This document shows, piece by piece, positions 30,408 to 41,747 of a stretch of DNA of 64,000 nt. Each line of letters starts with the position of its first letter. Position 1 is the first letter of the stretch. Position numbers and translations under genes: made by a program. The DNA lies in the NCBI GenBank assembly GCA_943788895.1, contig CALSRZ010000005.1, forward strand, positions 372,001 to 436,000, given 5' to 3'. The notes beneath the pieces are model-generated. The model was not told the DNA's origin, ran no database searches, and saw only the letters and a program-made list of their open reading frames with translations. Source of the stretch: an uncultured Pseudomonadales bacterium. GTDB taxonomy: Bacteria; Pseudomonadota; Gammaproteobacteria; Pseudomonadales; Porticoccaceae.

Positions 30408-33041
30408 TTAAGCGTTGGTTTTAGCCTCAGGCCCGAGGGGCTTGGTGAGCAAAATCAGCTTGGGTAGTAGAGTCATCGAGCCGAGCAGAGCGGCGGTCAT
30501 GGCCAGTCCGGTCAGCAGACCAAAGTAGATCGATGGAATAAAGTTAGATAGCGCCAGAATCGAGAAGCCGACAATAATGGTAATTGCCGTATAGAACAGC
30601 GCCAGGCCAATACTGGCATGGGCCCTGTGCATCGATCCCAGATAGTTGCCATCCACGGCAAACTCACGGCGGAATCTGGTGATGTAATGAATCGCGTGAT
30701 CGACACCAATACCCACGGTAATTGCCGCGATAGTAATGGTCATCATATCCAGCGGTATACCCGCCAGACCCATACCGCCGAGAACGATTCCCGCCGCCAA
30801 GAAGTTTGGCAGGATCGCGATAACCGAAATCTTAATTGAGCGGAACAGCACCAAAAACATCAGCATAATGCCGACAAAAACCGCACCCAGAGTGAGGATC
30901 TGCGATTTATACAGGCTCTGCAGCATATTGTTATAGAGCACCAGCAGACCGGTAAAGCGGATATCTTCACTGGCGATACCCACCTCATTTACTGCGTAGT
31001 CGCGGATTTTCTCCAGCAGATCAGCGCGGCGTAACAGGCCCTGGGTTTCCATGGCGCGCAACTGAATGCGCGCCTCATCTATATCTTCAATTAAATAGGG
31101 TGCCACCATCTGCTGGTAGATCTCATCGCCAAAGCTTTTGCGCATAAAGGCAATTTCAAAATCATTGAGCTTATGGCCGCTGAGGTCACTGGCGACATCG
31201 TAGATCTGCACCAGCGAACTGACCTTGCCTACCTCTGGCTGCGCTTCAAGAAATGCCTGCAGCTTGGCCAGATCGGCTAGACCGGTCGAGGTGAACCAAT
31301 AGGTATCTTTAAGCTCGTTTGCGCTGTCTTCGCCAAAGGCATCGGCGTCGCTATCAAAAGCATCTGCAAAGCTATCATCCTCGTAGCCGCCATCCTCCGT
31401 AGCCATAGTCGTCCTCTTCAGAAAACGCATCGTCACCGAAAGCATCGTCACCAAAAGCCTCATCGCATATTCACTGTCTTCATTAGCCGCGAAACTCTGC
31501 TCAGGCTCGGCAAAAGTCGGTGCCTGCAGAATAATATCCAGAGGTGTAGTGCCGCCCAGCGAGGCATCAATAATCTCCATGCCCTGGTAAATTTCCGTAT
31601 CGCTGCGGAAGTAATCAATAAAGCGATTCTCCACCTCAAGGCGGGTAATGCCATAGATTGAAAGCACGCTTAGTCCACAGGCAACCAGCAGTACAATATT
31701 GCCGTGACGCTCGGTAAAGCTGGCAAATACCGAGGTAAACGATGCCGAGTTATCATTGCCGGCGCTGTCTTTCCCCTTGCCCACCAGCATCATTCCCGCC
31801 GGAATAATAATAAACGCCACCACCAGTGCCAGACTGATACCCATGGTCATCATCCAGCCAAAATCGATCACCGGACGAATATTGCTGACCACCAGCGACA
31901 TAAACGCGACGATAGTGGTTAGCACCGTATACAGGCAGGGCTTTGCCATTGAGGTTACCGTGGCGGTCACCAGCTGTTCTTGAGTCGCCTCTGGCTGAGT
32001 GCGATACAGCTCGCGGTAGCGAACAATCAGATGCATGGTCAGCGCGAGGGTAATAATTAGCAGCAGCGAGACAAAATTTGATGAGATAACCGTTAGGCGC
32101 CAGTCGATCCAGCTAAGGAAACCGAGAATAATAACCAGACACAGAGCGCAGGTACTCAGGGGCAGAATAACCCAGCGCAGCTGGCGGAAAATAACCCCTA
32201 GGGTAACGATCACAAAGATCAGAATACCGGTACCAAAGATCGCCAGATCGCTTTTAATAAAGTCGACCATATCCGCGGTAATCATATCCGGGCCGCCAAG
32301 GAAAATAGTGGCGCGATCGCGGTAGCCATCCATCAGGCTGCGCACATCGGCAACCAGCTGATGGCTTACTGCCGCTTTAGCTGTGCGGTAGTCGAGGAAC
32401 TCTTTACTTACCGCATCCAGCTCAACCTGCTGCTCTTGGCTGAGCCCATCAGTTGACTTGATTAGACGCAGAGCATCGCGGGCCTGTACCAGATCGAGAT
32501 ATTTCTGGTCCAGCTCAAGGGTTGCTAGCATACCGGTGGTCTGGCCGTCGCGGCTTAAAATAAGGTCTTTGTAGATAGGGCTGTTAAGAAATTCCTGCCG
32601 TGCCAGATCGCGATCAACCCCGGGCGATAGCAATGTGTTCAGCTCGCCCTTTAAATCCGCAACTTCAATTTTTGGGCTGTAGAGCAGCGGCACATCAAGT
32701 AGCGATAGCATACTTTCAACGCCTTTAATCTCAGCCAGCTCATTGCGCAGGGAAGAGAGAGTTTGCAGATTGTTATCGTCAAACAGATCGCCCTCTAATG
32801 GCGAAAAGGTCACAATCAGAAAGTTATCACTGCCGAAGCGCTGCACCACCTCACGGAAGAAATTCAGGTCGTCATCATGTTCCAGGGTCAGCGAATCCGC
32901 CGAGGCATCCAGCTTAAAATTGGGCAGCCCAAGCGCCATGGCAACCGCCAGCGCCAGAACCATAAAAATGGCGGCGAGGGGGTGGCGAAGAACGGTTTTT
33001 TGGTAGAAATTAAAAAGTGCTGCAGACATGAAAATGCGCAT
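30408..33041 (-). CDS. RND/MMPL-superfamily transporter (frame swap inside)
   Basis: An inner-membrane protein of about 877 aa with the duplicated RND layout: one TM helix near the start (HPLAAIFMVLALAVAMALGL), a large periplasmic loop, five TM helices (VILPLSTCALCLVIILGFLS through LVVAFIIIPAGMMLVG), a second periplasmic loop, then six more TM helices (IGIMLMFLVLF, AITVGIGVDHAIHYITRFRR). This is the MMPL/HpnN pattern used for lipid or hopanoid transport. A stretch at about 31397-31465 is read in the wrong frame by two compensating breaks; the correct reading is a run of DDAFG-like acidic repeats. ATG 33029 (MSAALFNFYQ) is an alternative start. It precedes uup in a two-gene operon. Confidence 0.82.
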   Translation of the reverse strand: MRIFMSAALFNFYQKTVLRHPLAAIFMVLALAVAMALGLPNFKLDASADSLTLEHDDDLNFFREVVQRFGSDNFLIVTFSPLEGDLFDDNNLQTLSSLRNELAEIKGVESMLSLLDVPLLYSPKIEVADLKGELNTLLSPGVDRDLARQEFLNSPIYKDLILSRDGQTTGMLATLELDQKYLDLVQARDALRLIKSTDGLSQEQQVELDAVSKEFLDYRTAKAAVSHQLVADVRSLMDGYRDRATIFLGGPDMITADMVDFIKSDLAIFGTGILIFVIVTLGVIFRQLRWVILPLSTCALCLVIILGFLSWIDWRLTVISSNFVSLLLIITLALTMHLIVRYRELYRTQPEATQEQLVTATVTSMAKPCLYTVLTTIVAFMSLVVSNIRPVIDFGWMMTMGISLALVVAFIIIPAGMMLVGKGKDSAGNDNSASFTSVFASFTERHGNIVLLVACGLSVLSIYGITRLEVENRFIDYFRSDTEIYQGMEIIDASLGGTTPLDIILQAPTFAEPEQSFAANEDSEYAMRLLVTMLSVTMRFLKRTTMATEDGGYEDDSFADAFDSDADAFGEDSANELKDTYWFTSTGLADLAKLQAFLEAQPEVGKVSSLVQIYDVASDLSGHKLNDFEIAFMRKSFGDEIYQQMVAPYLIEDIDEARIQLRAMETQGLLRRADLLEKIRDYAVNEVGIASEDIRFTGLLVLYNNMLQSLYKSQILTLGAVFVGIMLMFLVLFRSIKISVIAILPNFLAAGIVLGGMGLAGIPLDMMTITIAAITVGIGVDHAIHYITRFRREFAVDGNYLGSMHRAHASIGLALFYTAITIIVGFSILALSNFIPSIYFGLLTGLAMTAALLGSMTLLPKLILLTKPLGPEAKTNA

Positions 33042-33139
33042 CCTTGAAGTCTATTCTTTTTGTGGACGCTATTATGCGGTTTTGGAGAGGAATATTATAG
33101 TTGTTAGCTGACTAATTGAAGTTTTCGAAGTGAAGGCAA

Positions 33140-34099
33140 TCAATCGAAATCGATTAACCCCCGCTGGATTGCCTTATAAACTGTATTGGCCTGAGACCGC
33201 GATCCAAGCATCTCTTTTGCCATAGCCATATATTTATTAGCTGTGTCTGTGCTGACGCATAATTTCTCGGCCGCCTGACCGAGAGTTACATCGAATTTGG
33301 CCATAACGGTTATTAGTTTTAGTGCTTTGGGGTTTATTTTCGGTGCCGGGTTTTTACTTATAAATTTGTTTTTAAAGACACGTACAGCGGTGTCTCCCAG
33401 TCCATGTAAAACCGCGCCACGAGATTCAGTAAGCGCCTTAAATTCTTCTGCAGTTGCCCCCTTTGCCATAAGCGAGAACAGCATGCGGCCTTTACGATTA
33501 CGAGCTGCCTTTTTTATTTGCTCTTTGCTTTTTATTTCTTCCTTATCAACCACTACTTCATTAGCCTCTTCCTCATCAGCCTTTTCGAGGGCAAACAGTT
33601 CCTCATCGGTCTTGTATGGCATCAGGTAGGCGTCGTTAAATCCGAACTCTTTATATAGAGCCAGTATTTCCCTGTTCTTGTTAAAGGTATGGGTTGGGAT
33701 ACAGGGGTTATCAATGATTTTTTGGATATCTGAATGATGGATGTGGGTGGGATTAGACGCTTTGAGATAATCCAATGTCATATCGCGCGTATAAAGTTTC
33801 TTGGCCTCATAGTCGGCCAGCAGCTTTTCGGGCAATGTGGTTAAAAAGACATGGGGTTTATAGTTATGGGTAAAACCCAAAAAAGAAAAATCAGAAAAGC
33901 CGAGCTTATTGAAGATGCTTAACAGGCGTTTTTTTAGATCGTCGGGGGTTTTTGAGACGACCAGCTGTTTAACAAAAACAATATGATCGTTTAATTCTTC
34001 CAGCTTTAGAGGTTCATGAAAACCAATAATAGAAAACCTAGGATCATCTTTATCGAGGACAGTTTTCCCCCTGTTGTCTGGCCTGCTATCTGGTTGCAT
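33140..34099 (-). CDS. LuxR-type solo regulator with long linker
   Basis: A 319-aa regulator. Residues ~20-165 resemble an autoinducer-binding domain (LLSIFNKLGFSDFSFLGFTH, YTRDMTLDYLKASNP, EILALYKEFGFNDAYLMPY). Residues ~255-319 form a LuxR-like helix-turn-helix (NPKALKLITVMAKFDVTLGQ, then TDTANKYMAMAKEML). The family-typical Asp-Pro is Asp-Met here and the conserved Trp of acyl-homoserine-lactone binders is not seen, so another ligand is likely. An ~85-residue charged stretch (EKADEEEANEVVVDKEEIKS and on) sits between domains and makes it longer than the usual ~240 aa. ATG 34099 has RBS GGAAGGAG. No luxI gene is nearby; it is divergent from an XRE gene. Confidence 0.7.
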   Translation of the reverse strand: MQPDSRPDNRGKTVLDKDDPRFSIIGFHEPLKLEELNDHIVFVKQLVVSKTPDDLKKRLLSIFNKLGFSDFSFLGFTHNYKPHVFLTTLPEKLLADYEAKKLYTRDMTLDYLKASNPTHIHHSDIQKIIDNPCIPTHTFNKNREILALYKEFGFNDAYLMPYKTDEELFALEKADEEEANEVVVDKEEIKSKEQIKKAARNRKGRMLFSLMAKGATAEEFKALTESRGAVLHGLGDTAVRVFKNKFISKNPAPKINPKALKLITVMAKFDVTLGQAAEKLCVSTDTANKYMAMAKEMLGSRSQANTVYKAIQRGLIDFD

Positions 34100-34296
34100 A
34101 ATCGCTCCTTCCTGAGTGATAGGAAGGAACATATCGTATATACACAATTGGTCCAAATTATAATTTGCTTTGGCCTGATTGTGATCAAGGAAACGCCTAA
34201 TAAATTCCGACTGCGAAGAGAAAGCTTAATACTGATAATGCCCGGGTGGGTTTAAAAATATAAAATTATTATCACTCTTGGCCATCGACAAATCTG

Positions 34297-34596
34297 ATGA
34301 AGAACAGTAATTCCGTATATATACAGTGGACTAGGGGTTTGGATTGGCTGAATCTTCTTCGCATGAAAGTTAAAGGAATAACTTACAAAAGCGTGCTTGG
34401 ACGATATCTCAGGGAGGCTAGAAAGAATGCTGGGCTGAGTCAGGAAGCATTTGCGGATAAAATAGGGATTAACCGAACCTACTACGGCAATCTTGAGCGC
34501 GGCGAGAATAGCATTAGTATTGATAAACTTCAGAAAATTTCCGGAACACTTAATATCCCACTATCAGAACTATTCAGGCAGGTAGAAAAGCAATAA
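34297..34596 (+). CDS. XRE-family transcriptional regulator
   Basis: A 99-aa (or 77-aa if ATG 34363 is used) DNA-binding protein. The HTH_3 fold is LGRYLREARKNAGLSQEAFA, followed by the recognition region INRTYYGNLERGENSIS and the stabilising helix KLQKISGTLNIPLSELF. It resembles small cI/Cro-like regulators, with no sensor domain. It is divergent from the LuxR-type gene over about 200 nt, so the two may share operators, and it converges on pfp with 13 nt between stops. The target is unknown. Confidence 0.8.
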   Translation: MKNSNSVYIQWTRGLDWLNLLRMKVKGITYKSVLGRYLREARKNAGLSQEAFADKIGINRTYYGNLERGENSISIDKLQKISGTLNIPLSELFRQVEKQ

Positions 34597-34609
34597 ATAT
34601 CTTTGTTAT

Positions 34610-35872
34610 TTATTGGCTAAACAGCGTATCCAGTTTTTTAGCGACCAAGCTATTTTTAAGTGTTACATACTCCGGAACTCCATTTTTATAAGGCGGATAA
34701 TCCTCCCCTATAATCAATGGCTGCAAATAATCTCGCGCTTCCTGAGTAATCCCAAAGCCATCCTCAGTAATAAAAGACCGCGGCATCATTTTTTCCACAT
34801 TGGCGACTTCAGTTAGCGGCGCCTCTCCCAGCGACCAGCTATATTTCTCACCGCTATTGCGCTCGATGGTAACCATAATTGCGCGTTTGCCTTCGAGGGC
34901 TTTTTCGACTGCTGCCCTGCCCACCGCATAGGCCTGTTCCGCATCGGTTTTTGAAGCGATATGTCTTGCCGAGCGCTGCAGATAGTCGGCGAGGGCATAA
35001 TGGTATTTATAACCCAGAGCTTTTTTAACCATACTGGCCAGCGTTGGGGCGACGCCGCCAAGCTGTTGGTGGCCAAAGGCATCTTTATGGGCAGAGCCGG
35101 AGATCAGTGCGCCATCGGCATAGCTGGCGCCTTCAGAGGCGACGACTACACAGTAGCCTTTTTGTTTAACCGTCTCTTTGACTTTGGCGATAAATTGTTC
35201 CCGAGAAAAGGGGATTTCCGGAAAGATAATAATATGTGGCGGATCACCGGCTTTTTCGGCGGCAAGACCTCCGGCGGCGGCGATCCAGCCGGCGTGGCGG
35301 CCCATCACTTCGAGAATAAATATTTTTGTCGATGAGGCGCACATGGAGGCGATATCGAGGCTGGCTTCTCGGGTGGAGACGGCGACATATTTGGCCACGG
35401 AGCCAAAGCCGGGACAGCAGTCGGTCAGAGGCAGATCGTTGTCGATGGTTTTGGGGATATGGATGGCCTGAATTGGATAGCCCATCTGTTCTGATATCTG
35501 CGCGACTTTTAGGCAGGTATCGGCGGAGTCGCCGCCGCCGTTGTAAAAGAAGTAGCCTATATCGTGGGCTTTAAAGACTTCTATCAACCGCTGGTACTCA
35601 GCATCACTGTCGCGGATATCTTTCATTTTGTAGCGGCAGGAACCAAAGGCACCGCCGGGTGTGTGTTTTAGGGCGGCGATCGCGGCGGGGGATTCGAGGC
35701 TGGTATCGATCAGCTCTTCCTGGAGTGCGCCGAGAATGCCATTTTTGCCGGCATACAGGGTTCCAATTGTATCGCTGTTGGCGCGGCAGGTTTCGATAAC
35801 AGCGCAGGCGGAGGCGTTAATAACTGAGGTGACGCCGCCGGACTGTGCGTAGAATGCATTTCTCTTGCCCAT
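34610..35872 (-). CDS. pfp: Pyrophosphate-dependent 6-phosphofructokinase
   Basis: Phosphorylates fructose 6-phosphate reversibly with PPi (glycolysis/gluconeogenesis). The 420-aa protein has AQSGGVTSVINASACAV at the N-terminus, the phosphate-donor motif YNGGGDSADTC, and PKTIDNDLPLTD with the Lys that marks PPi-type enzymes (ATP-type have PGTIDND). EVMGRHAGW is also typical. A PPi-type enzyme is compatible with a cell that saves ATP at this step. It is convergent with the XRE gene. Starts MGKRNAFYAQ at 35872; no operon partner on its strand. Confidence 0.9.
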   Translation of the reverse strand: MGKRNAFYAQSGGVTSVINASACAVIETCRANSDTIGTLYAGKNGILGALQEELIDTSLESPAAIAALKHTPGGAFGSCRYKMKDIRDSDAEYQRLIEVFKAHDIGYFFYNGGGDSADTCLKVAQISEQMGYPIQAIHIPKTIDNDLPLTDCCPGFGSVAKYVAVSTREASLDIASMCASSTKIFILEVMGRHAGWIAAAGGLAAEKAGDPPHIIIFPEIPFSREQFIAKVKETVKQKGYCVVVASEGASYADGALISGSAHKDAFGHQQLGGVAPTLASMVKKALGYKYHYALADYLQRSARHIASKTDAEQAYAVGRAAVEKALEGKRAIMVTIERNSGEKYSWSLGEAPLTEVANVEKMMPRSFITEDGFGITQEARDYLQPLIIGEDYPPYKNGVPEYVTLKNSLVAKKLDTLFSQ

Positions 35873-35971
35873 AAAAAACTTCCCTTCTTTTTATCAAGTC
35901 GATTTTATATCGATATTAAGTCCATTTAAGGCGCTATGGTAACGCTTTAGGTGGTGATCGGTAAGTGGCAG

Positions 35972-38500
35972 TTAGCGTCCGATTGGCAACTGCAGTGAAA
36001 AGCTGATTTCTGAATAGCTGCTGTTTTGATAATTGTGATTGGGCTGGTGGGTGTATTCAGCGCGGGCGGACGCGGTGGCACGACCCCAGGCAAACTGGTA
36101 GTTCATCTCCAGTTGCTGTTCGCGGCCCTGGGGCTGCAGGTCGATGGCGACGGTCTGGTAGATAACCTGACGGTCGACAGTTCTGCCGCTGGCGAGTTGC
36201 AGGCTGGCCTGTCCGCGCTCTATACGCAGGGGCTGGGCGAGGTAGATACTCAGTTGGTCATTAGGTTGCCAGAGTGAGTGGCCACTTAGGCCAAGGGACC
36301 ATGAACTGCTGGCAATTGAGCTGTCGAAATTAAGCAGGCCGCTATTTGCGCCCTGCTCGAGACCAGAGTCAGTGGTGCCGCTGTAGAGGGCAAACAGGCC
36401 CTGCCAGTTTTTGCGGATTTGCAGATGACCATTGATGCCGGCGAAATAGGTTTCGCTGTTTTCCAGTTGGCCCAGTGCACTGCCAATTTCGGTGCCGAGG
36501 AAGGTGTCGCGTTCATTAACAAAGCCACTCTGGATGCTCAATCCTAGAGCTTGATCATTAATTGTCAGGCTGTATTCCATTATGGCGCCATTGCCACGAT
36601 GTTCGCTGACTGGTTGATAGCGATTCCAGCTGGCCGAGCCCTCGAAAACGCCCATACGCAATTTCCCCTCACCCAGCGCTATAGCGCCGCCGCTGCTCCA
36701 GCCATTGCAGGCAAAGCGCAGCCAGGGTGCGGCAAAGCTGCTGTCATCATTGGTGGTGCCCGGGGTGACAAAGGAATCGGCGTAGACGCCAAAGAACCAG
36801 CCGGGGTTGGCGTTAATACCGGCAAAGCGTTCGCCACCTTGGCTATCTTGCGCTTGCAGGGCAAAGTAATCTGGTTGTATCTGGTCACTGGGGTTGTCTG
36901 TATAGAAACCTGAGTTGTTGCGCTGCCAGTGGTCGATAGCTGCGCCAACCTGAATTCTGCTGCCGCCTTCAAGTTGCTCCGTGCGGTGACGCAGGGTCGA
37001 GGTTTTGGGTGTTGTTGGGCTGTTACTGATCAGGGCGCTGGCACTCTGAATAAATGGAAAGCCGAGTTCATCAAAGACGGCCATATTGTGGTCGCCGAGT
37101 GCGCTTTGCAGGCTGTTGCCGAGTGCGCCGCTAGAAGTGTTGATGCTGCTTTGATTGAGTGGCACTAATCCGCTGTCGAGGCTGCTGCCAGAGGCAATGG
37201 CGGTTGCGCCGACCGGACGGGTGGCTGTGTCGAGATCCAGCAATCCCTGGCCGTAGATACTGCTGTCGCTGTAGATACCGGTTTTATTGGCTGTTACCAG
37301 CAGGCGGTTGACCAGTTCATGGTTGCCAACGCTGGGAAACATCTGTTTTAACAGTGCCAGTGAGCCGCTGACCAGGGGCGCGGCAAAAGATGTGCCGAGG
37401 GTGCCGGCATAGTAATCACTGTCGGGTTCGCCATCTGCGGGCGGTGGGCTTGGTCCCCAGATTATTTCGTCGTTATCAAAGTTGCCATCACCGTTGGCAT
37501 CACCGCCGCCGGGGGCGGACAGGCAAAAATCTGCAGCGGCGCCACAGCGATTGGAGAAAAATGAAATTTCACCGCTGCTATCAACGGCGGCTACGGCGAG
37601 TACATGGTCTTTTAGTTCAGGGAATAAATAGGGTAAACCGGGCAGTAATTCCGGTGAGCTGGCATCGACTACATTGCCAAATTCGTCGAGATCATTGTAG
37701 GCATTGCCGGCGGCGATAACAAAGATTGAGCGGTCTCCGCGGGATTTGTTGAGCTGTTTTAGAGCGTCAATACTGAGGCTAAAGGCGGATTCTATCTCTG
37801 CGACACTGTAGGAGGTGATGACGCCGGAAAAGCCAAAACTCATATTGACGATCTGAGCCTGGTTGGCCATGGTGGTAAAGCGCTCGGCAAAATAATTGTC
37901 GGTGGAGAAGTTAATATCGTCAACGTCGAGGGGCTCGTAGGGTCCACCACCAGAGCCAAGGGGTATTTCGTAGGCGCTGATACTGGCATCAAAGGCGACG
38001 CCGTGCATTTTAAATCCGCTGCCAAAGTTATTGTTGTCGCGATTGGCGGCGATAACCCCGGCGACGATGGTGCCGTGGCCTAAGGCTTCGTCGGTTCTCG
38101 GTCTGGCGCTGCTGTAGTCACTGCCGGCATAGGTGACTTTATCGCCACTGCCGCGGGTAAATTCTGCATGTTCCTCATAGACGCCGGAATCGATTACGCC
38201 AATGGTAACGCCTTCGCCGGTGGCGCCGCGCGCATAGGCACTGGAGGCATTGATCATGTCCAGCGCGCCCATGCCGGCGTACTCTTCGGTTTCAAATTCG
38301 CTGGCCAGTGCGGCGAGATCGTCGGGATCCTGAGCCTGAGCGGAGAAGCTGCTCCAGGGGAGAGTGCTGTTGTCCTGGTTGGTGACTACCGGGGGAATAG
38401 TGGTGCCGCTGTCAGTGCTTTTTTGCCCACCGCCACCGCTGCTACAGCCGGAAAGGGCGATAATCGTTATCAGACTGATGGTGATGGATAAATTATTCAC
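35972..38500 (-). CDS. Subtilisin-like serine protease, lipoprotein with beta-rich C-terminus
   Basis: An 842-aa S8 peptidase. The lipobox ALSGC (Cys19) is followed by SSGGGG, so it is probably lipidated. The catalytic triad is Asp104 (VIDSGV), His142 (LGHGTIVAGV) and Ser371 (LGTSFAAPLVSG), with the oxyanion Asn266 (AAGNAYN). From about residue 480 to the end the sequence is beta-rich with alternating aromatic residues and closes with SEISFSLQLPIGR, as in autotransporter-like barrels. The Neisseria NalP protease has the same lipidated-subtilase-plus-barrel design. Substrate unknown; surface exposure is an inference. Confidence 0.8.
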   Translation of the reverse strand: MNNLSITISLITIIALSGCSSGGGGQKSTDSGTTIPPVVTNQDNSTLPWSSFSAQAQDPDDLAALASEFETEEYAGMGALDMINASSAYARGATGEGVTIGVIDSGVYEEHAEFTRGSGDKVTYAGSDYSSARPRTDEALGHGTIVAGVIAANRDNNNFGSGFKMHGVAFDASISAYEIPLGSGGGPYEPLDVDDINFSTDNYFAERFTTMANQAQIVNMSFGFSGVITSYSVAEIESAFSLSIDALKQLNKSRGDRSIFVIAAGNAYNDLDEFGNVVDASSPELLPGLPYLFPELKDHVLAVAAVDSSGEISFFSNRCGAAADFCLSAPGGGDANGDGNFDNDEIIWGPSPPPADGEPDSDYYAGTLGTSFAAPLVSGSLALLKQMFPSVGNHELVNRLLVTANKTGIYSDSSIYGQGLLDLDTATRPVGATAIASGSSLDSGLVPLNQSSINTSSGALGNSLQSALGDHNMAVFDELGFPFIQSASALISNSPTTPKTSTLRHRTEQLEGGSRIQVGAAIDHWQRNNSGFYTDNPSDQIQPDYFALQAQDSQGGERFAGINANPGWFFGVYADSFVTPGTTNDDSSFAAPWLRFACNGWSSGGAIALGEGKLRMGVFEGSASWNRYQPVSEHRGNGAIMEYSLTINDQALGLSIQSGFVNERDTFLGTEIGSALGQLENSETYFAGINGHLQIRKNWQGLFALYSGTTDSGLEQGANSGLLNFDSSIASSSWSLGLSGHSLWQPNDQLSIYLAQPLRIERGQASLQLASGRTVDRQVIYQTVAIDLQPQGREQQLEMNYQFAWGRATASARAEYTHQPNHNYQNSSYSEISFSLQLPIGR

Positions 38501-38700
38501 TATTATTTAATCCTTTTAGTCCACTGCGCAGTTTGGCTTTAGCCTGGGATAATTGCTGTTGGCTGTTCTATACCAGTATTTTTAGACTATAAATGCAGAT
38601 TTTTAGCAGTTTTTTTTACGTGGTGACATAATCCCTTAATAATTTTATTTTCCAGGCGCTTTTCAGGAAAATCTCAGACAAATATCAGCAAAGGCAAACT

Positions 38701-40124
<1,424 letters not shown>

Positions 40125-40159
40125 TGCTCTTTCTTTGCGCTTTCTAGCTCGGTACTTTA

Positions 40160-40598
40160 TTAACTCTGAAGAGAAAAGGTAACCGGCCCATCATTGCACA
40201 GGGAGACTTGCATATCAGCAGCAAAGATCCCGCACTGGGTATCCTGGTGAATGCTTTTGGCTCGCGCAGTAAAGTGGTTGTAGAGGGCTTCGGCATCCTG
40301 CGGGGCGGCGGCAGAGGTAAAGCTGGGGCGCAGGCCTTTTTTGGTGTCTGCGGCCAGTGTGAACTGGGATACGATTAACAGGCCGCCATTAATATCGCGC
40401 AGGGATAAGATTCATTTTGCCCTGACTGTCGGCAAAAATTCGGTAGTTAAGTATTTTTTCTAAGAGCCGATCGGCATGGGTCTGGTCATCATCGCGCTGT
40501 ATTCCCAGCAACAGCATAATGCCCTGATTGATTTCACCGCAGATAGCGTTGTCCACGCTGACGCTGGCATGAGTTACCCGTTGAATTAATCCGATCAT
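40160..40598 (-). CDS. dtd: D-aminoacyl-tRNA deacylase (one frame break)
   Basis: Removes D-amino acids wrongly attached to tRNA (D-Tyr, also Gly-tRNA-Ala). The frame starts at 40598 ([20 protein letters not shown]) and breaks near 40406, where one extra base in AATCTTATCC must go to read [20 protein letters not shown], the family block with the catalytic SQFTL motif. It then runs to the stop at 40160, with the GPVTFSL motif near the end. Corrected length is 145 aa, identical to E. coli Dtd. It is 32 nt after pip on the same strand. Confidence 0.92.
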
Positions 40599-40630
40599 AG
40601 TTCTTCTGTCGCTGGCCCTGTTGCTTTTAA

Positions 40631-41596
40631 TTAGTCCACATTATCGAGTTCAAGCTGGTAGGCGAGGTTATTGGTTGCACGCACTAATGCATCGGTAGTA
40701 CCTCGCTCACTGGAAGAGTGCCCTGCATTGGCAATAATTTCCAGTTTTGCAGTGGGCCATGCGGCACTTAATGCAAAGGCTTGGTTGACCGGGCAGACCA
40801 TATCGTAGCGACCGTGAACTATGGTGCCGGGAATATCTTTTAGTTTTTCGGCGTTGTTAATAATTTGATTGGGTTGTAAAAATGCTTTGTGGATAAAGTA
40901 ATGGGCTTCGATACGCGCCATAGCCATGGCCATATGGGGGTTGGCAAAACGATCGACGACATCCGGGTTGCTGTGCAGTGTGGCACAGCGCCCTTCCCAG
41001 ATTGACCAGGCTTTTGCGGCGGCCATACGCTCTAATTCATTGTTGCTGGTCAGGCGTTTATAGTAGGCAACGAGCATATCGCCGCGCTCGTCTTCTGGTA
41101 TTAGCTGTAAATACTGCTGCCAGTAGTCAGGGAAGATGCGTCCGGCACCGTCTTGATAGAACCAGTTGATATCTTCGTCGCGACATAAAAAGATACCGCG
41201 CAATATAAGCCCCATAACCAGCTTGGGATAGCTCTGCGCATAGAGCAGTCCGAGGGTCGAGCCCCAGGAGCCACCGAAAATTACCCAGCGCTCAATGTCG
41301 AGGGTTTGGCGTATGGTTTCTATATCCTCGATCAGGGCGGCGGTGTTGTTATCTTCCAGTCGGGCATGGGGTGTGGATAGTCCTGAGCCGCGCTGATCAA
41401 AAAGGATAATGCGGTATTTCTCCGGATCAAAAAAACAGCGGTCGCTGGTTGCGGTGCCGCCGCCGGGCCCACCGTGTATAAATAGCACCGGAATACCGTC
41501 GGGATTTCCTGACTCTTCGACATAGAGTTTGTGTGGTGCTGTGACGGAAATAAACTGTTTTCTGTAGGGTCGGATGGCCGGGAACTGTTTAAACAT
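40631..41596 (-). CDS. pip: Proline iminopeptidase (S33)
   Basis: Cleaves N-terminal proline from peptides; alpha/beta hydrolase. The 321-aa protein shows the oxyanion block [34 protein letters not shown], the nucleophile elbow [16 protein letters not shown], and the late Asp/His ([17 protein letters not shown]). No signal peptide, so cytosolic. Upstream of dtd in a likely two-gene operon (pip-dtd). Intact in one frame. Confidence 0.94.
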   Translation of the reverse strand: MFKQFPAIRPYRKQFISVTAPHKLYVEESGNPDGIPVLFIHGGPGGGTATSDRCFFDPEKYRIILFDQRGSGLSTPHARLEDNNTAALIEDIETIRQTLDIERWVIFGGSWGSTLGLLYAQSYPKLVMGLILRGIFLCRDEDINWFYQDGAGRIFPDYWQQYLQLIPEDERGDMLVAYYKRLTSNNELERMAAAKAWSIWEGRCATLHSNPDVVDRFANPHMAMAMARIEAHYFIHKAFLQPNQIINNAEKLKDIPGTIVHGRYDMVCPVNQAFALSAAWPTAKLEIIANAGHSSSERGTTDALVRATNNLAYQLELDNVD

Positions 41597-41747
41597 TGCG
41601 ATAGAATTACCCTGAGGGTCTGTTAATTTAAGCTATAACTTGCCAATGGAAATTCTTGTGAGTTATTAATATAACTTGACTAGTTATAAAGTGACTAGAT
41701 ATGCTCCATTTCTAGATAACCCTAGGTCACAAGTTGAGGAAAGGCAA

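Noticed and set aside
34136-34143. GTATATAC near the LuxR-type gene as a HutC operator
   Set aside because: Only the 8-bp core is present, without the TTG/CAA arms, and it lies in an AT-rich promoter where such a core is easily found by chance.
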